Shown one piece after another: positions 54,779-63,776 of a stretch of 64,000 nucleotides of DNA; within the stretch, counting starts at the first letter, position 1, and every line of letters begins with the position of its first letter. Source of the DNA: an uncultured Roseovarius sp. (lineage in GTDB: Bacteria; Pseudomonadota; Alphaproteobacteria; Rhodobacterales; Rhodobacteraceae); the NCBI GenBank assembly GCA_947503145.1, contig CANNCP010000006.1:62001-126000 (forward strand). Direction: 5' to 3'. The translations under genes and the position numbers were made by a program. The notes under the pieces were generated by a model. That model did not search any database. It was not told the DNA's origin and was given only the letters and a program-made list of their open reading frames with translations.

Positions 54779-55894
54779 ATGCAAAATCGGGGTGTGTCAC
54801 TGAGGGATGCAGGCTGTCTTCCGTCCTGGGTGCCGGACGGGGCGCTCTTGTATCTGTTACACACCGAAACAGGCACATCGATCCGCGCCTTGGCCCGCGG
54901 CACGGGCTGCCACGCTTCCACGGTTCTGCGTCGGATCAGACGATTTGAGGGTCGCCGCGACGATCATCTGGTGGACGAAGCGCTGCGTGCACTTGGCCAG
55001 CGTCTGGGCCCCCGCGAGAAAGCCGGTTCCTCAACCAAGGGGAAACCGATGACAATGACAGCCAGTGACCTGGGACAAATCTCTGAAACCCAGTTGAAAA
55101 CCGAGAGCCAGCGCATCCTGCGACGGCTCTGCGAGGTCGGCGCGGTGCTGGCCGTTGCGCCGCAGATGGAAAAGGCCGTCGTGGTGCGTGATGGCGAGGC
55201 AGGCGGCGCCACCCGTACTGCCGTGGTGGACCGTGAAATTGCCGAGGCCATGGCCCTCAAGGGCTGGATTGCCTGCGATCAGCCGGGCCGGGTCGCGCGC
55301 TATCACATCACGCGCAAGGGCCGCGCGGCGGTGGGTCACATGCTGGCGGATTCCGAAAACTGCGCCTCGGGATTTGCTGATACACAGGCCATGTTTATCC
55401 CGCAAGGCGCTGCGGAGCCGCTCGGCTCCGAGATGTGCCAGACGGGCCGCCGTATCCGCTACAGCATCGCCGAATCGCCTATTGTCGCGCTTGCGCGGCG
55501 GCGGGACCGGGACGGAGAGCGCTTTATTTCGGATGATCTGGTCAGCGCCGGAGAACGGCTGCGCGAGGATTTCGAGCTGTCCCAGATCGGCGCGGGGGCC
55601 GGGCAGGACTGGGACCGTTTCCTGACTGGTGCCGATATCGACAACAGCGGCGTGGACGTGCGGGATCGTGGCGCCGCCGCTGCGCGCCGCAGGGTTCAGG
55701 GTGCGCTGCGGGATCTGGGGCCGGGGCTTGGCGATATTGCGCTGCGTTGCTGCTGTCATCTGGAAGGGCTGGAGCGCGCGGAAAGGCGAATGGGCTGGTC
55801 GGCACGATCAGGCAAGATCGTGCTGCGGATCGCTCTGCAACGGCTCAGGCGGCATTATGAAACGCTGGGCGATGCGGGCGGGATGATCGGCTAA
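54779..55894 (+). CDS. DUF6456 helix-turn-helix protein
   Basis: 371 residues. The N-terminal 60 residues look like a helix-turn-helix (LLHTETGTSIRALARGTGCHASTVLRRIRRFE). The middle holds a winged-helix-like section (QRILRRLCEVGAVLAVAP, AEAMALKGWIACDQPGRVARYHITRKGRAAV). The C-terminal DUF6456 domain is near ALARRRDRDGERFISDDLVSAGERLREDFE. It is a probable DNA-binding regulator specific to Rhodobacterales. The DnaA-box array and a CtrA-like site lie upstream. Its role is unknown. Confidence 0.75.
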   Translation: MQNRGVSLRDAGCLPSWVPDGALLYLLHTETGTSIRALARGTGCHASTVLRRIRRFEGRRDDHLVDEALRALGQRLGPREKAGSSTKGKPMTMTASDLGQISETQLKTESQRILRRLCEVGAVLAVAPQMEKAVVVRDGEAGGATRTAVVDREIAEAMALKGWIACDQPGRVARYHITRKGRAAVGHMLADSENCASGFADTQAMFIPQGAAEPLGSEMCQTGRRIRYSIAESPIVALARRRDRDGERFISDDLVSAGERLREDFELSQIGAGAGQDWDRFLTGADIDNSGVDVRDRGAAAARRRVQGALRDLGPGLGDIALRCCCHLEGLERAERRMGWSARSGKIVLRIALQRLRRHYETLGDAGGMIG

Positions 55895-55914
55895 AATGCT
55901 TTGCGCAGAACTGT

Positions 55915-56640
55915 TCAGCCCCCGACAATCGCCCCGACCCCATAGGCTACCAGCGCGCAGATGATGCCCACCAACACCGTTTCGCCGACTGTGCGCAGCA
56001 GTCGCTCGCCGGTGGCGTTCCACCGCAGCAGGCCCAACCCGACCAGCGCGGCAAAGGTCGCCGCGACCGACAGCCAGAAGGTCTCTTGTGTGGGATCGCG
56101 CAGGAAATAGGGCACCAGCGGAATCGCCCCGAACACGATGAAGGACCCGAACGTGAAAAGCCCGTTCATCACGGGGCTTTCGCCTTCGGGGTCCAGCATA
56201 CCGAATTCGTAGGTCATCATCAGATCGGCCATCACCGACGGGTGCCGGGTGAGGATATCCGCGAGCGTATCCGCCTCGCCTGCAGGCAGGCCGCGTTGGC
56301 GCAGGATCATGAACAGTTCGACCTGTTCCTGTTGGGGGTTCTCCGCGATCTCGTGCAATTCGCTCTTGCGGCGCGTCCAGTAGAGATCGTGCTGGGATCG
56401 CAGCGACAGGAATTCGCCCATTCCCATGCTGATCGCGTCGGCAAAGAGGTTGGCCAGGCCAAATACCAGCACCGCCAGACCGCCGATCTGCGCCACCCCT
56501 TCGGCCGCCGCCCCGGCAAAGCCTGCGACAATGGCAAAGGTCGTGATGATCCCGTCATTGCCACCATAGACGATCTGCTTGAGAAACTCTTGCATGTGGC
56601 CGAGGTCATGGGCCTCGCGCCGGTGCGATTGCCAATCCAT
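55915..56640 (-). CDS. VIT1/CCC1-family transporter
   Basis: 241 residues. VIT/CCC1 proteins move iron or manganese across membranes. LKQIVYGGNDGIITTFAIVAGFAGAA is the family N-terminal signature. A charged cytoplasmic stretch (RKSELHEIAENPQQEQVELFMI) precedes further membrane helices (SFIVFGAIPLVPYFL, VLVGIICALVAYGVGAIVGG). No ferritin-like extra domain is fused. It is next to a KatG remnant, which may be a trace of a larger oxidative/metal-stress locus. Confidence 0.88.
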   Translation of the reverse strand: MDWQSHRREAHDLGHMQEFLKQIVYGGNDGIITTFAIVAGFAGAAAEGVAQIGGLAVLVFGLANLFADAISMGMGEFLSLRSQHDLYWTRRKSELHEIAENPQQEQVELFMILRQRGLPAGEADTLADILTRHPSVMADLMMTYEFGMLDPEGESPVMNGLFTFGSFIVFGAIPLVPYFLRDPTQETFWLSVAATFAALVGLGLLRWNATGERLLRTVGETVLVGIICALVAYGVGAIVGG

Positions 56641-56674
56641 GATGTGTCCCCTTGTGTGTTGCGGACAGCCTTAT

Positions 56675-56757
56675 CTGATTTCAGCCGCGCAATGTCATCT
56701 GCATCGATTTGGGCATGATCGACCACCGGAATCGGACCCTGCCAGATCAGGTTTTTA
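56675..56757 (-). pseudogene. Catalase-peroxidase (KatG) remnant
   Basis: In the 514-base gap between VIT/CCC1 and lipA, the minus strand reads NLIWQGPIPVVDHAQIDA, then DDIARLKSD. This closely resembles the start of the KatG C-terminal domain (typically DLIWQDPIPAVDHxLIDAxDIAxLK). The expected continuation ILASGLSVSxLVSTAWASAS is missing; the frame passes into unrelated residues and then the VIT/CCC1 start. No other KatG domain is nearby, so this is a small relic. Confidence 0.55.
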
Positions 56758-57154
56758 CCGGGATGTCCGCGCCAGAGTGGCTGGCTTTGGGCTCCATACC
56801 CCGGATCGTCGGCTTTGACGCGCGTTTATTTCTGCGGCTGGTGGCCTGTGTGGCGATGCCGCCTTCATAGCGGATCTTCCGGCCAAGGCCCATAGTCTCG
56901 ATGTTGCCGACTTCGGGGCCGGGACGATGAAAATCTCGTAACGCGTACATACCTGATACCTGTAATCCGACCTGACCAAATGGCAGGTCACTGACACGGG
57001 TTCACGCAAAATATCCGGGGTGGGGGATGCTGGGGTGGGGGATACTCGTTACTCGAATCGCACAGATTGCATGGTAACTCCGTGTTACTGGAACTTCCCC
57101 CCGCTACCTCTTATAGGTAGTGTAAATTACCAAACCTTTCACGGGGGAAAAAAC
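56758..57154. other. Rest of the VIT-lipA gap, no clear gene
   Basis: A 67-residue minus-strand frame (56747-56950) has no ribosome-binding site or family resemblance and is not called. The stretch must contain the lipA promoter. Confidence 0.4.
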
Positions 57155-58108
57155 GTGCGTGATCTCAAAATTCCCGAACAGCGGCACCCCGAAAAAGCCC
57201 GCCGCCCGGACAATCCGCAGCCCAAGAAGCCCAGCTGGATCAGGGTAAAGGCTCCGTCCGGCCAAGGCTATATCGACACGCGCAACACCATGCGCGAGCA
57301 TAAGCTGGTCACGGTCTGTGAAGAGGCCGGATGCCCGAATGTTGGCGAATGCTGGAGCCGGGGCCACGCCACGATGATGATCATGGGCGAGGTCTGTACC
57401 CGCGCCTGCACCTTTTGCAACATCGCCACGGGCAAGCCGCCCAAGGGTCTCGATGCATTCGAGCCGGGCCGCGTCGCGGATGCGGTGCAGAAGCTGGGCC
57501 TCAATCATGTCGTGGTCACCTCGGTGGACCGTGACGATATCGCCGATGGCGGGGCAGAGCATTTTGCCCAGACGATTCGCGCGATCCGCCACCGCAGCCC
57601 CGGTACGACAATCGAAATCCTGACGCCGGATTTCCTGAATTGCGGGCCCGAAGCGCTCGAGGTCGTCGTGGCGGCCAAGCCGGACGTATTCAATCACAAC
57701 CTGGAAACCGTGCCAGGACTCTATCCCGAAGTGCGCCCCGGCGCGCGGTATTTCCATAGCTTGCGCCTGCTGCAACGGGTCAAGGAACTGGACCCTGCCA
57801 TGTTCACCAAATCCGGCATCATGGTGGGTCTGGGCGAGGATCGCCAGGCCGTGCATCAGGTAATGGACGACATGCGGGCGGCAAATATCGATTTTCTGAC
57901 CATTGGCCAGTACCTGCAACCGACACCCAAACACCATGCAATCGACCGCTTCGTGACCCCCGAAGATTTTGCCGCCTATGAAAAGGCGGCATTCGGCAAG
58001 GGCTTCCTGATGGTCTCGGCGACCCCCTTGACGCGGTCCTCCTACCACGCAGGCGAAGATTTCGCGCGGCTGCGCGATGCGCGGATAGCGAAACTGGCGA
58101 TGGGCTGA
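57155..58108 (+). CDS. lipA: Lipoyl synthase
   Basis: 317 residues from a GTG at 57155 with GGGGGA upstream; the frame is open further back but non-conserved. This radical-SAM enzyme inserts two sulfurs into octanoyl chains on E2 and H proteins. Auxiliary-cluster Cys are in [17 protein letters not shown]; the radical-SAM CxxxCxxC is in [34 protein letters not shown] and the C-terminal [14 protein letters not shown] are typical. Confidence 0.97.
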   Translation: MRDLKIPEQRHPEKARRPDNPQPKKPSWIRVKAPSGQGYIDTRNTMREHKLVTVCEEAGCPNVGECWSRGHATMMIMGEVCTRACTFCNIATGKPPKGLDAFEPGRVADAVQKLGLNHVVVTSVDRDDIADGGAEHFAQTIRAIRHRSPGTTIEILTPDFLNCGPEALEVVVAAKPDVFNHNLETVPGLYPEVRPGARYFHSLRLLQRVKELDPAMFTKSGIMVGLGEDRQAVHQVMDDMRAANIDFLTIGQYLQPTPKHHAIDRFVTPEDFAAYEKAAFGKGFLMVSATPLTRSSYHAGEDFARLRDARIAKLAMG

Positions 58109-58184
58109 ACCCCAAGCGGGGCAGGCTGAAAGTGGGCCGAACTGGCTAAGATAGCCAGTAGGCCGGTCGTATCTGGTGCCCCTG

Positions 58185-58299
58185 AAGTGCTCCGCGAAAA
58201 CCTGAATCACAGATTTTTGCGGAATGCGGCGATACATATAAGTGTTGCACGCATTCCGCCTTAACTGAGTGCCTCAGGTTTAAGACAGAGACACGCCTT
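58185..58299 (+). repeat. Two-hairpin dispersed repeat, copy B (decayed 3' end)
   Basis: Same orientation as copy A: AGTGCTCCGCGAAAA, then TTTTTGCGGAATGCGGCGATACATAT, then GCATTCCGCCTTAACTGAGTG. The terminal inverted part is degenerate (TAAGACAGAGACACGCC), making this the most diverged copy. Confidence 0.8.
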
Positions 58300-58357
58300 A
58301 GCGCGGGCGGCCCAGGTGCCTTTGATCCGCCCGGCATGTCAGCTGCCCTGAACGCAT

Positions 58358-58391
58358 AAAAAACGCCGATCCATCCGGAACGGCGCTTTTT
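58358..58391. terminator. Bidirectional terminator between lipA and DUF882 genes
   Basis: AAAAAACGCCG / CGGCGCTTTTT stem with a 12-base loop; A and T runs on both sides allow function for either convergent gene. Confidence 0.85.
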
Positions 58392-58422
58392 GAAAATTTG
58401 AAAGAGGCTTGGAGGGTAAGTG

Positions 58423-58992
58423 TCAGCCACCCCAGACGCGATTGGGGCCGCAGTCAACGTGGACGAAATTGGATCGGGAATATTTCCCGACACCGCCGCT
58501 ATGACAGGCAACCGCTGCTTTGCTCAACTGTGCGACCGAGCGCGACTTGAGTCGCAGATCCGCAGCCTGACCGGCCATGTGGCGTGAATTGCGCGCCACG
58601 TTTCTTGACCGGCTGCGCAGCATCGCATTGGTCGACGGGTTCCGGTACCCTGACAGCATCGTAAAGGGCTCCTTGGTATCGACCAGATTATGGGTTGCTG
58701 CCATGATGTCGATGGTGCGGGTGTCGATATTCTTGACATCGTCAAGCCGCCAGTCGCGCATGAAGATCGATATCTCGCGCACGGCGTCCTTGATATATTG
58801 GCCTTCGATCCAGTAGATCGTATCGATTTTTTCACCAGTGCGGGGAGAAACCATCGTGAGCCGACGAATATCGCCTGCGCCTCTGAGAAAGCCTGCGGCG
58901 TTTGAGTAACTGGGGGCTGCCACCAGCGTAGTCGCAGCAAAGGCACCCAGTAACGCGCGCCGCGTTACGTATCCTGAATTGTCAAAGGTCAT
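58423..58992 (-). CDS. DUF882 (M15-type) murein peptidase-like protein, Tat-exported
   Basis: 189 residues from the ATG at 58992. The N-terminus GYVTRRALLGAFAATTLVAAP has a twin-arginine motif and a hydrophobic stretch. The DUF882 domain, related to M15 D,D-carboxypeptidases, has FTMLSGYRNPSTNAMLR, SRHMAGQAADLRL (zinc His/Asp) and SNFVHVDCGPNRVWGG (His). It is predicted to act on peptidoglycan peptides in the periplasm. The L,D-transpeptidase gene is divergent, sharing the 322-base gap at 58993-59314, which suggests a joint wall-remodelling role. Confidence 0.88.
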   Translation of the reverse strand: MTFDNSGYVTRRALLGAFAATTLVAAPSYSNAAGFLRGAGDIRRLTMVSPRTGEKIDTIYWIEGQYIKDAVREISIFMRDWRLDDVKNIDTRTIDIMAATHNLVDTKEPFTMLSGYRNPSTNAMLRSRSRNVARNSRHMAGQAADLRLKSRSVAQLSKAAVACHSGGVGKYSRSNFVHVDCGPNRVWGG

Positions 58993-59314
58993 ATGTTTGC
59001 GCCTGTCCCGTCGTTCATTTACTCGCGTTGCCGCGAATGCGTTCATCTCGTCCCCAGATGCATCGCAACCATGCCATATAAAGAATCGCGAACCAAGCCG
59101 GGGCGGGGCAGTTTTTTGTTCAGGCAAGAGATTTCGGCACAAATCCGCGCAAAAGATTCAAGCTGTGTCAAATTCCGCCGAACCGGTGCGAATTGGCCGC
59201 AGGGCGAAATTTAGCGGCGTGATGGCAGAAAATTGAATGGACAACAACGGCATGCGACCCATCATGGCGGGTAGCCTTAAACATAGTTTTATTACATTTA
59301 TCAGGGGGGAATTG
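58993..59314. other. Divergent promoter region of two cell-wall genes
   Basis: 322 bases without a supported gene; upstream in-frame extensions of both flanking genes lack signal-peptide character. It includes the near-CtrA site at 59277-59291. Confidence 0.5.
59277..59291 (+). promoter_or_regulatory. Near-consensus CtrA site upstream of L,D-transpeptidase
   Basis: TTAA, ACATAGT, TTTA, 7 of 8 conserved positions, 24 bases before the start codon. Confidence 0.3.
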
Positions 59315-60931
59315 ATGTTTTTAACTGCCTCGAACACCACTCATCGCTGGCTGTTGGCCGGCATCGCCGTAGTATTGCTGTCCGTTCTTGCGCTGCCCTC
59401 GCAAGTTTCGGCACAGGTCACTGCCTTCAAGCAATCGGTAGCCGAGGCAGCAGCGCGCGATGAGGCGTTGTCGAAATTCTACCGCGCCAATAATTACACC
59501 GGCATCTGGACTGGCAATGACCGCCCGGATCGCCAGCGACGTCAGGCCCTGATGCAGGCGATCGACGAGGCGGGCATCCACGGCCTGCCATCAGAGCGGT
59601 ACGATGCCGCCAACCTGATCACGATGATGAAATCGGCGCGCACGCCGCGCGATCTGGGCCATGTCGAGGTCGAGATGAGCCGCACGTTCCTGCGGCTGGC
59701 GCGTGACTTGCAGACCGGTATGCTGGTCCCGTCCCAGGTGGACAGCGGTATCGTACGTCAGGTGCCGTACCGCGACCCCACATCCTACCTGACCAATTTC
59801 ACCAAGAGCAATGCGCGCGGCTTCTTTCGCGCGCTGCCACCGAAATCCAGCGAGTATGCCCGCCTTCTGAAGGAAAAAACCCGGTTGGAGCGCCAGCTCG
59901 GCGCTGGCGGCTGGGGGCCCAGGGTGGAGGCCAATTCGCTCAAGCCGGGTGCATCGGGCAATTCGATCGTGGCGTTGCGCAATCGTCTGACGGCGATGGG
60001 GTTCCTCGCACGCTCGTCCTCCAGCACCTATGACGTCAAGCTGCAACAGGCGGTGCAACGCTTCCAGGTGGCGCATGGGCTGGAGGCTGACGGCACAGCA
60101 GGCGCTGCGACGATCAATGAGGTCAATCAGCCGGTTGAGGCACGGTTGGCGTCGATCATGGTCGCGATGGAACGCGAGCGCTGGCTGAACATGCCGCGCG
60201 GCAAGCGACACGTTCTGGTCAACCTGACCGATTTCAGCGCCCGCATCATCGACGATGACAAGGTAACACTCAAAACCCGCGCCGTGGTGGGCAAGAACGT
60301 TTCGGACCGCCGATCGCCCGAATTTTCGGACGAGATGGAGTATATGGAGATCAACCCGACCTGGAACGTGCCACGCTCGATCACGGTCAAGGAATACCTG
60401 CCGCAGATGCAACGCAATCCCGGTGCTGCAGGCCACCTCAAGCTCTATAATGCCGCAGGTCAGCAGGTCAGCCGGGCGAACGTGAATTTCAGTGCCTACA
60501 ACGCCCGGAACTTTCCATTTGACCTGAAACAGCCACCCTCGTCGCGCAACGCGCTGGGGCTGGTCAAGTTCATGTTCCCGAACAAGCACAACATCTATCT
60601 GCATGACACGCCGTCCAAGAGCCTCTTTGCACGCAACAAGCGTGACTTCAGTCATGGCTGCATCCGTCTGCAGGATCCGTTTGATTTCGCCTACGCGTTG
60701 TTGGCCAAGCAGGAAGCAGACCCAAAGACGTTCTTTCATTCGATTCTTGAGACGCGGCGGCAGACCCAGGTGAAGTTGAAGAAGAAAGTGCCGGTACATA
60801 TCATCTACCGCACAGCCTTTACCCAGGCCAAAGGAGCGACCCAGTACCGCAATGATGTCTATGGCCGTGATGGGCGGATCTGGTCCGCCTTGCAAAAGGC
60901 AGGGGTTTCGCTGCGCGCGGTTCAGGGCTAA
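59315..60931 (+). CDS. L,D-transpeptidase with peptidoglycan-binding domain
   Basis: 538 residues from the ATG at 59315 (AGGGGGGA upstream); an earlier in-frame ATG at 59237 is less likely. The signal peptide is WLLAGIAVVLLSVLALPSQVSA. After an N-terminal helical region, a peptidoglycan-binding repeat (SIVALRNRLTAMGFLA, VQRFQVAHGLEADGTAGAATI) precedes the YkuD domain. The active site is DFSHGCIRLQDP with Cys449. This architecture (YcbB/LdtD type) makes 3-3 cross-links in peptidoglycan. lpxD follows after 27 bases. Confidence 0.93.
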   Translation: MFLTASNTTHRWLLAGIAVVLLSVLALPSQVSAQVTAFKQSVAEAAARDEALSKFYRANNYTGIWTGNDRPDRQRRQALMQAIDEAGIHGLPSERYDAANLITMMKSARTPRDLGHVEVEMSRTFLRLARDLQTGMLVPSQVDSGIVRQVPYRDPTSYLTNFTKSNARGFFRALPPKSSEYARLLKEKTRLERQLGAGGWGPRVEANSLKPGASGNSIVALRNRLTAMGFLARSSSSTYDVKLQQAVQRFQVAHGLEADGTAGAATINEVNQPVEARLASIMVAMERERWLNMPRGKRHVLVNLTDFSARIIDDDKVTLKTRAVVGKNVSDRRSPEFSDEMEYMEINPTWNVPRSITVKEYLPQMQRNPGAAGHLKLYNAAGQQVSRANVNFSAYNARNFPFDLKQPPSSRNALGLVKFMFPNKHNIYLHDTPSKSLFARNKRDFSHGCIRLQDPFDFAYALLAKQEADPKTFFHSILETRRQTQVKLKKKVPVHIIYRTAFTQAKGATQYRNDVYGRDGRIWSALQKAGVSLRAVQG

Positions 60932-60958
60932 ATACTCCGCCAAGACAGGGGGAGCCAT

Positions 60959-62050
60959 ATGGCCTACACGATTGGTGAGATTGCACAGGCGCTCGGGGCG
61001 GAAGCCGCCGGGGCCTGCGACATTGAGATCGACCGCGTAGCGGAGCCCGCAGAGGCGGGGCCGCGCGATCTGGCACTGGCCACAAAACCGGCCTATGCCG
61101 AGAATTTACCCAAGGGCAGTGCTGTGGCGGCAATGCTCTGGGATGGGGCCGACTGGCAGGGTATGGGGCTGAAGGCTGCGATCCTGCCTGCGCGCGCCCG
61201 TTATGCCATGTCAGCGCTGACGGCCATGATGGACCCGGGCGAGGGCTGGGGCGAGGGCATCCACCCCTCTGCGGTGATCGATCCAAGTGCCGAACTGGGC
61301 GCGGGGGTTCAGGTTGGCCCGCTTGCGGTTATCGGGGCGCGCGCCCGCATCGGCGCAGATACCCGCATCGGCCCGCATGTCAGCATCGGGGCTGATGCCG
61401 TAATCGGTGCGAATGGTCAGATCCGCGAGGGCGTGCGCATCACGGCACGAGTGCGCATTGGCGCGCGCGTTGTCATCCATCCCGGTGCGGTTCTTGGCGG
61501 GGACGGGTTCAGCTTTGTCACTGCCGAGTTGTCTGCCGCTGAAAAGGTGCGCGAGACGCTGGGCGACCAGAGCGAGACCAAGGCGCAGCCCTACTCGCGC
61601 ATCCATAGCCTGGGATCAGTACGCATCGGAGATGACGTAGAGATCGGCGCGAACACGGTGATCGACCGCGGCACGATCCGCGACACGGTGATCGGCGACC
61701 GCACCAAACTGGATGCTGTTGTGATGATCGGCCATAACTGCATTGTCGGGTCGGATACGCTGATTTGCGGCATGGCGGGGTTGGCAGGGTCAGTGACGGT
61801 GGGCAATCATGTGGTGCTGGGCGGGCGCTCGGCGGTGGCCGACAACACATTTGTCGGGGACCGGGCGATCATCGGCGGCGGGTCCGGCGTGGTCAGCAAT
61901 GTGCCCGCAGGGCGCGCCATGATGGGTTATCCGGCGGTAAAGATGGAAAGCCATGTCGAGATGTACAAGCTCATGCGGCGCCTCGGGCGTCTCTTCGCCG
62001 ATGTTGCGGAGATCAAGAAAGCGGTTTTCAAACCAAAGCAGAGTGACTAA
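60959..62050 (+). CDS. lpxD: UDP-3-O-acylglucosamine N-acyltransferase LpxD
   Basis: 363 residues. LpxD adds the second 3-hydroxyacyl chain to the lipid A precursor. The N-terminal uridine-binding domain (YTIGEIAQALGAEAAGACDIE) is followed by hexapeptide repeats (VIDPSAELGAGVQVGPLAVIG and onward), GGDGFSFVT, the catalytic-region MIGHNCIVGSDTLICG and a C-terminal helix. In most proteobacteria lpxD lies between skp and fabZ; here that site is empty and lpxD lies next to an ACP and a KAS gene. Confidence 0.96.
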   Translation: MAYTIGEIAQALGAEAAGACDIEIDRVAEPAEAGPRDLALATKPAYAENLPKGSAVAAMLWDGADWQGMGLKAAILPARARYAMSALTAMMDPGEGWGEGIHPSAVIDPSAELGAGVQVGPLAVIGARARIGADTRIGPHVSIGADAVIGANGQIREGVRITARVRIGARVVIHPGAVLGGDGFSFVTAELSAAEKVRETLGDQSETKAQPYSRIHSLGSVRIGDDVEIGANTVIDRGTIRDTVIGDRTKLDAVVMIGHNCIVGSDTLICGMAGLAGSVTVGNHVVLGGRSAVADNTFVGDRAIIGGGSGVVSNVPAGRAMMGYPAVKMESHVEMYKLMRRLGRLFADVAEIKKAVFKPKQSD

Positions 62051-62200
62051 GCGTTCCTGCATCTGGTCAGGAACCCGACTTTGCGCGCAAGCGTCCGCGA
62101 CACTTGACCGCTGCGTGCCCGTCAATGCCACATTGCGCAACAATGCCGATGCTGAATGCTGTAGAAAAGCGGCAAGTTTGCCAAAGAGGATGCAAGACAC

Positions 62201-62461
62201 ATGAGCGACATTCAGAACAGGGTGATTGCCATTATCGCAGAGCAGGCCGTGCTGGAGCCCGCCGACATCACCATGTCGAGCACGCTCGAAGATCTCGGTA
62301 TCGACAGTCTGGGCCTGGTCGAAAGCATATTCGCCATCGAGGAAGAGTTCGACATCAACGTGCCCTTCAATGCCAACGATCCACAAGAGAGCGATTTTGA
62401 CATCTCCACAGTGGCGAGTATCGTCGCGGGTATCGGGAACCTGGTGAAAGAGCAGTCGTGA
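62201..62461 (+). CDS. Acyl carrier protein
   Basis: 86 residues. The phosphopantetheine site is LEDLGIDSLGLVESIFAIEEEF with Ser36. It is acidic and helical like AcpP, but the neighbouring KAS and lpxD suggest a specialised carrier, such as one for long or unusual acyl chains of lipid A. The stop overlaps the KAS GTG start (GTGA). Confidence 0.93.
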   Translation: MSDIQNRVIAIIAEQAVLEPADITMSSTLEDLGIDSLGLVESIFAIEEEFDINVPFNANDPQESDFDISTVASIVAGIGNLVKEQS

Positions 62462-63666
62462 AACGGGTTGTCATTACCGGCGCAGGCACCATCAACTCTT
62501 TGGGGCACGACGTGCCTGCCACACTGGAAGCAATGCGCGAGGGGCGCTGCGGGATCGGGCCGCTGGAATTTCGCGATGTGGAACGCTTGCAGATCCGCAT
62601 CGGCGGACAGGTTCGCGGCTATGAGCCCGAGGCGCGCTTTAATCGTCAGCAGCTGTCGCTCTATGACCGGTTCACACAATTCACGCTGATTGCCGCACGC
62701 GAAGCAATCGCGCAATCGGGGCTGGAGTTTTCGGGCGAACTGGCGGCGCGCGCAGGCGTGATCCTGGGCAATTCAGGCGGCGGCATGACCACGCTCGACG
62801 AAAATTACCGCAGCGTCTACGAAGAGGGCAAGAATCGGGTGCATCCCTTTGTCGTGCCCAAGTTGATGAACAACGCTGCCGCCAGCCATGTGTCGATGGA
62901 GTTCAACCTCAAGGGGCCAAGCTTTACCGTGTCGACCGCCTGTGCGTCGTCAAATCACGCGATGGCGCAGGCCTTTCAGATGGTACACGGGGGTGTCACA
63001 CCCGCAATGGTCACTGGCGGCTCAGAATCGATGCTGTGTTTTGGTGGGGTGAAGGCGTGGGAAGGGCTGCGCGTGATGTCCAAGGATGCCTGCCGCCCGT
63101 TTTCCGCGAACCGCAACGGTATGGTTCAGGGCGAGGGTGCCGGCGTCTTTGTCTTCGAGGAATTAGAGCACGCCAAAAAGCGCGGTGCCGAGATTCTGGC
63201 CGAGGTGATCGGCTATGCCATGACCTCGGACGCGGCTGATATCGTGATGCCGTCCAAGCAGGGGGCTTCGCGGGCGATCGCGGGTGCCATGCGGGACGCG
63301 CGGGTGAACCCCGAGGATGTGGGATACATCAATGCTCACGGCACCGGCACGGCGGCCAATGACAAGGTGGAAAGCGCGGCGGTGGCCGACGTGTTCGGCG
63401 CGCATGCGGACAAGCTGATGATTTCATCGACCAAATCCATGCATGGTCACCTGATTGGTGGCACCGGCGCGGTCGAACTGCTGGCCTGTATCATGGCGGT
63501 ACGTGACGGGGTGATCGCGCCGACCATCGGCTATGAAGAGCCAGACCCGGAATGCGCGCTGGATATCGTGCCCAACGTCGCGCGCGATTGCGCCGTCGAT
63601 GTGGCGCTGTCGAACGCTTTTTCCTTTGGCGGGCTCAACGCCGTGATCGCACTGCGCGGGGTCTGA
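62458..63666 (+). CDS. Beta-ketoacyl-ACP synthase (FabF/KAS II type)
   Basis: 402 residues from a GTG at 62458. Catalytic Cys162 lies in FTVSTACASSNHAMAQA; the two His are in NAHGTGTAANDKVE and STKSMHGHLIGGTGAVE. It elongates acyl-ACP by condensation with malonyl-ACP. Overlap with the ACP gene indicates one translational unit. Probably it elongates an acyl chain for the local lpxD product, but a polyketide-like or other lipid role is possible. Confidence 0.92.
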   Translation: MKRVVITGAGTINSLGHDVPATLEAMREGRCGIGPLEFRDVERLQIRIGGQVRGYEPEARFNRQQLSLYDRFTQFTLIAAREAIAQSGLEFSGELAARAGVILGNSGGGMTTLDENYRSVYEEGKNRVHPFVVPKLMNNAAASHVSMEFNLKGPSFTVSTACASSNHAMAQAFQMVHGGVTPAMVTGGSESMLCFGGVKAWEGLRVMSKDACRPFSANRNGMVQGEGAGVFVFEELEHAKKRGAEILAEVIGYAMTSDAADIVMPSKQGASRAIAGAMRDARVNPEDVGYINAHGTGTAANDKVESAAVADVFGAHADKLMISSTKSMHGHLIGGTGAVELLACIMAVRDGVIAPTIGYEEPDPECALDIVPNVARDCAVDVALSNAFSFGGLNAVIALRGV

Positions 63667-63712
63667 CCCGGCAGGCGGGCGCAAGGAGAGGCTAAGCTTG
63701 TGAAAGATATGT

Positions 63713-63754
63713 GTTCGCAGCCCGGCCCTGAAATACCGGGGCCGGGCTGCGAAT
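63713..63754. terminator. Strong hairpin between convergent KAS and IalB genes
   Basis: TTCGCAGCCCGGCCC / GGGCCGGGCTGCGAA, a 15-base stem with a 10-base loop. T-rich sequence on either side is weak. Confidence 0.75.
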
Positions 63755-63776
63755 CTATGTTCTTCAGTCGAGCAGG

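Larger units (their letters stand above)
58109..58422. other. Gap between lipA and DUF882, holding a repeat and a terminator
   Basis: 314 bases that contain repeat copy B and a bidirectional terminator; no gene seen. Confidence 0.6.

Noticed and set aside
56747-56950. A 67-residue minus-strand frame
   Set aside because: It has no ribosome-binding site, no recognisable family, and overlaps the KatG relic in another frame.
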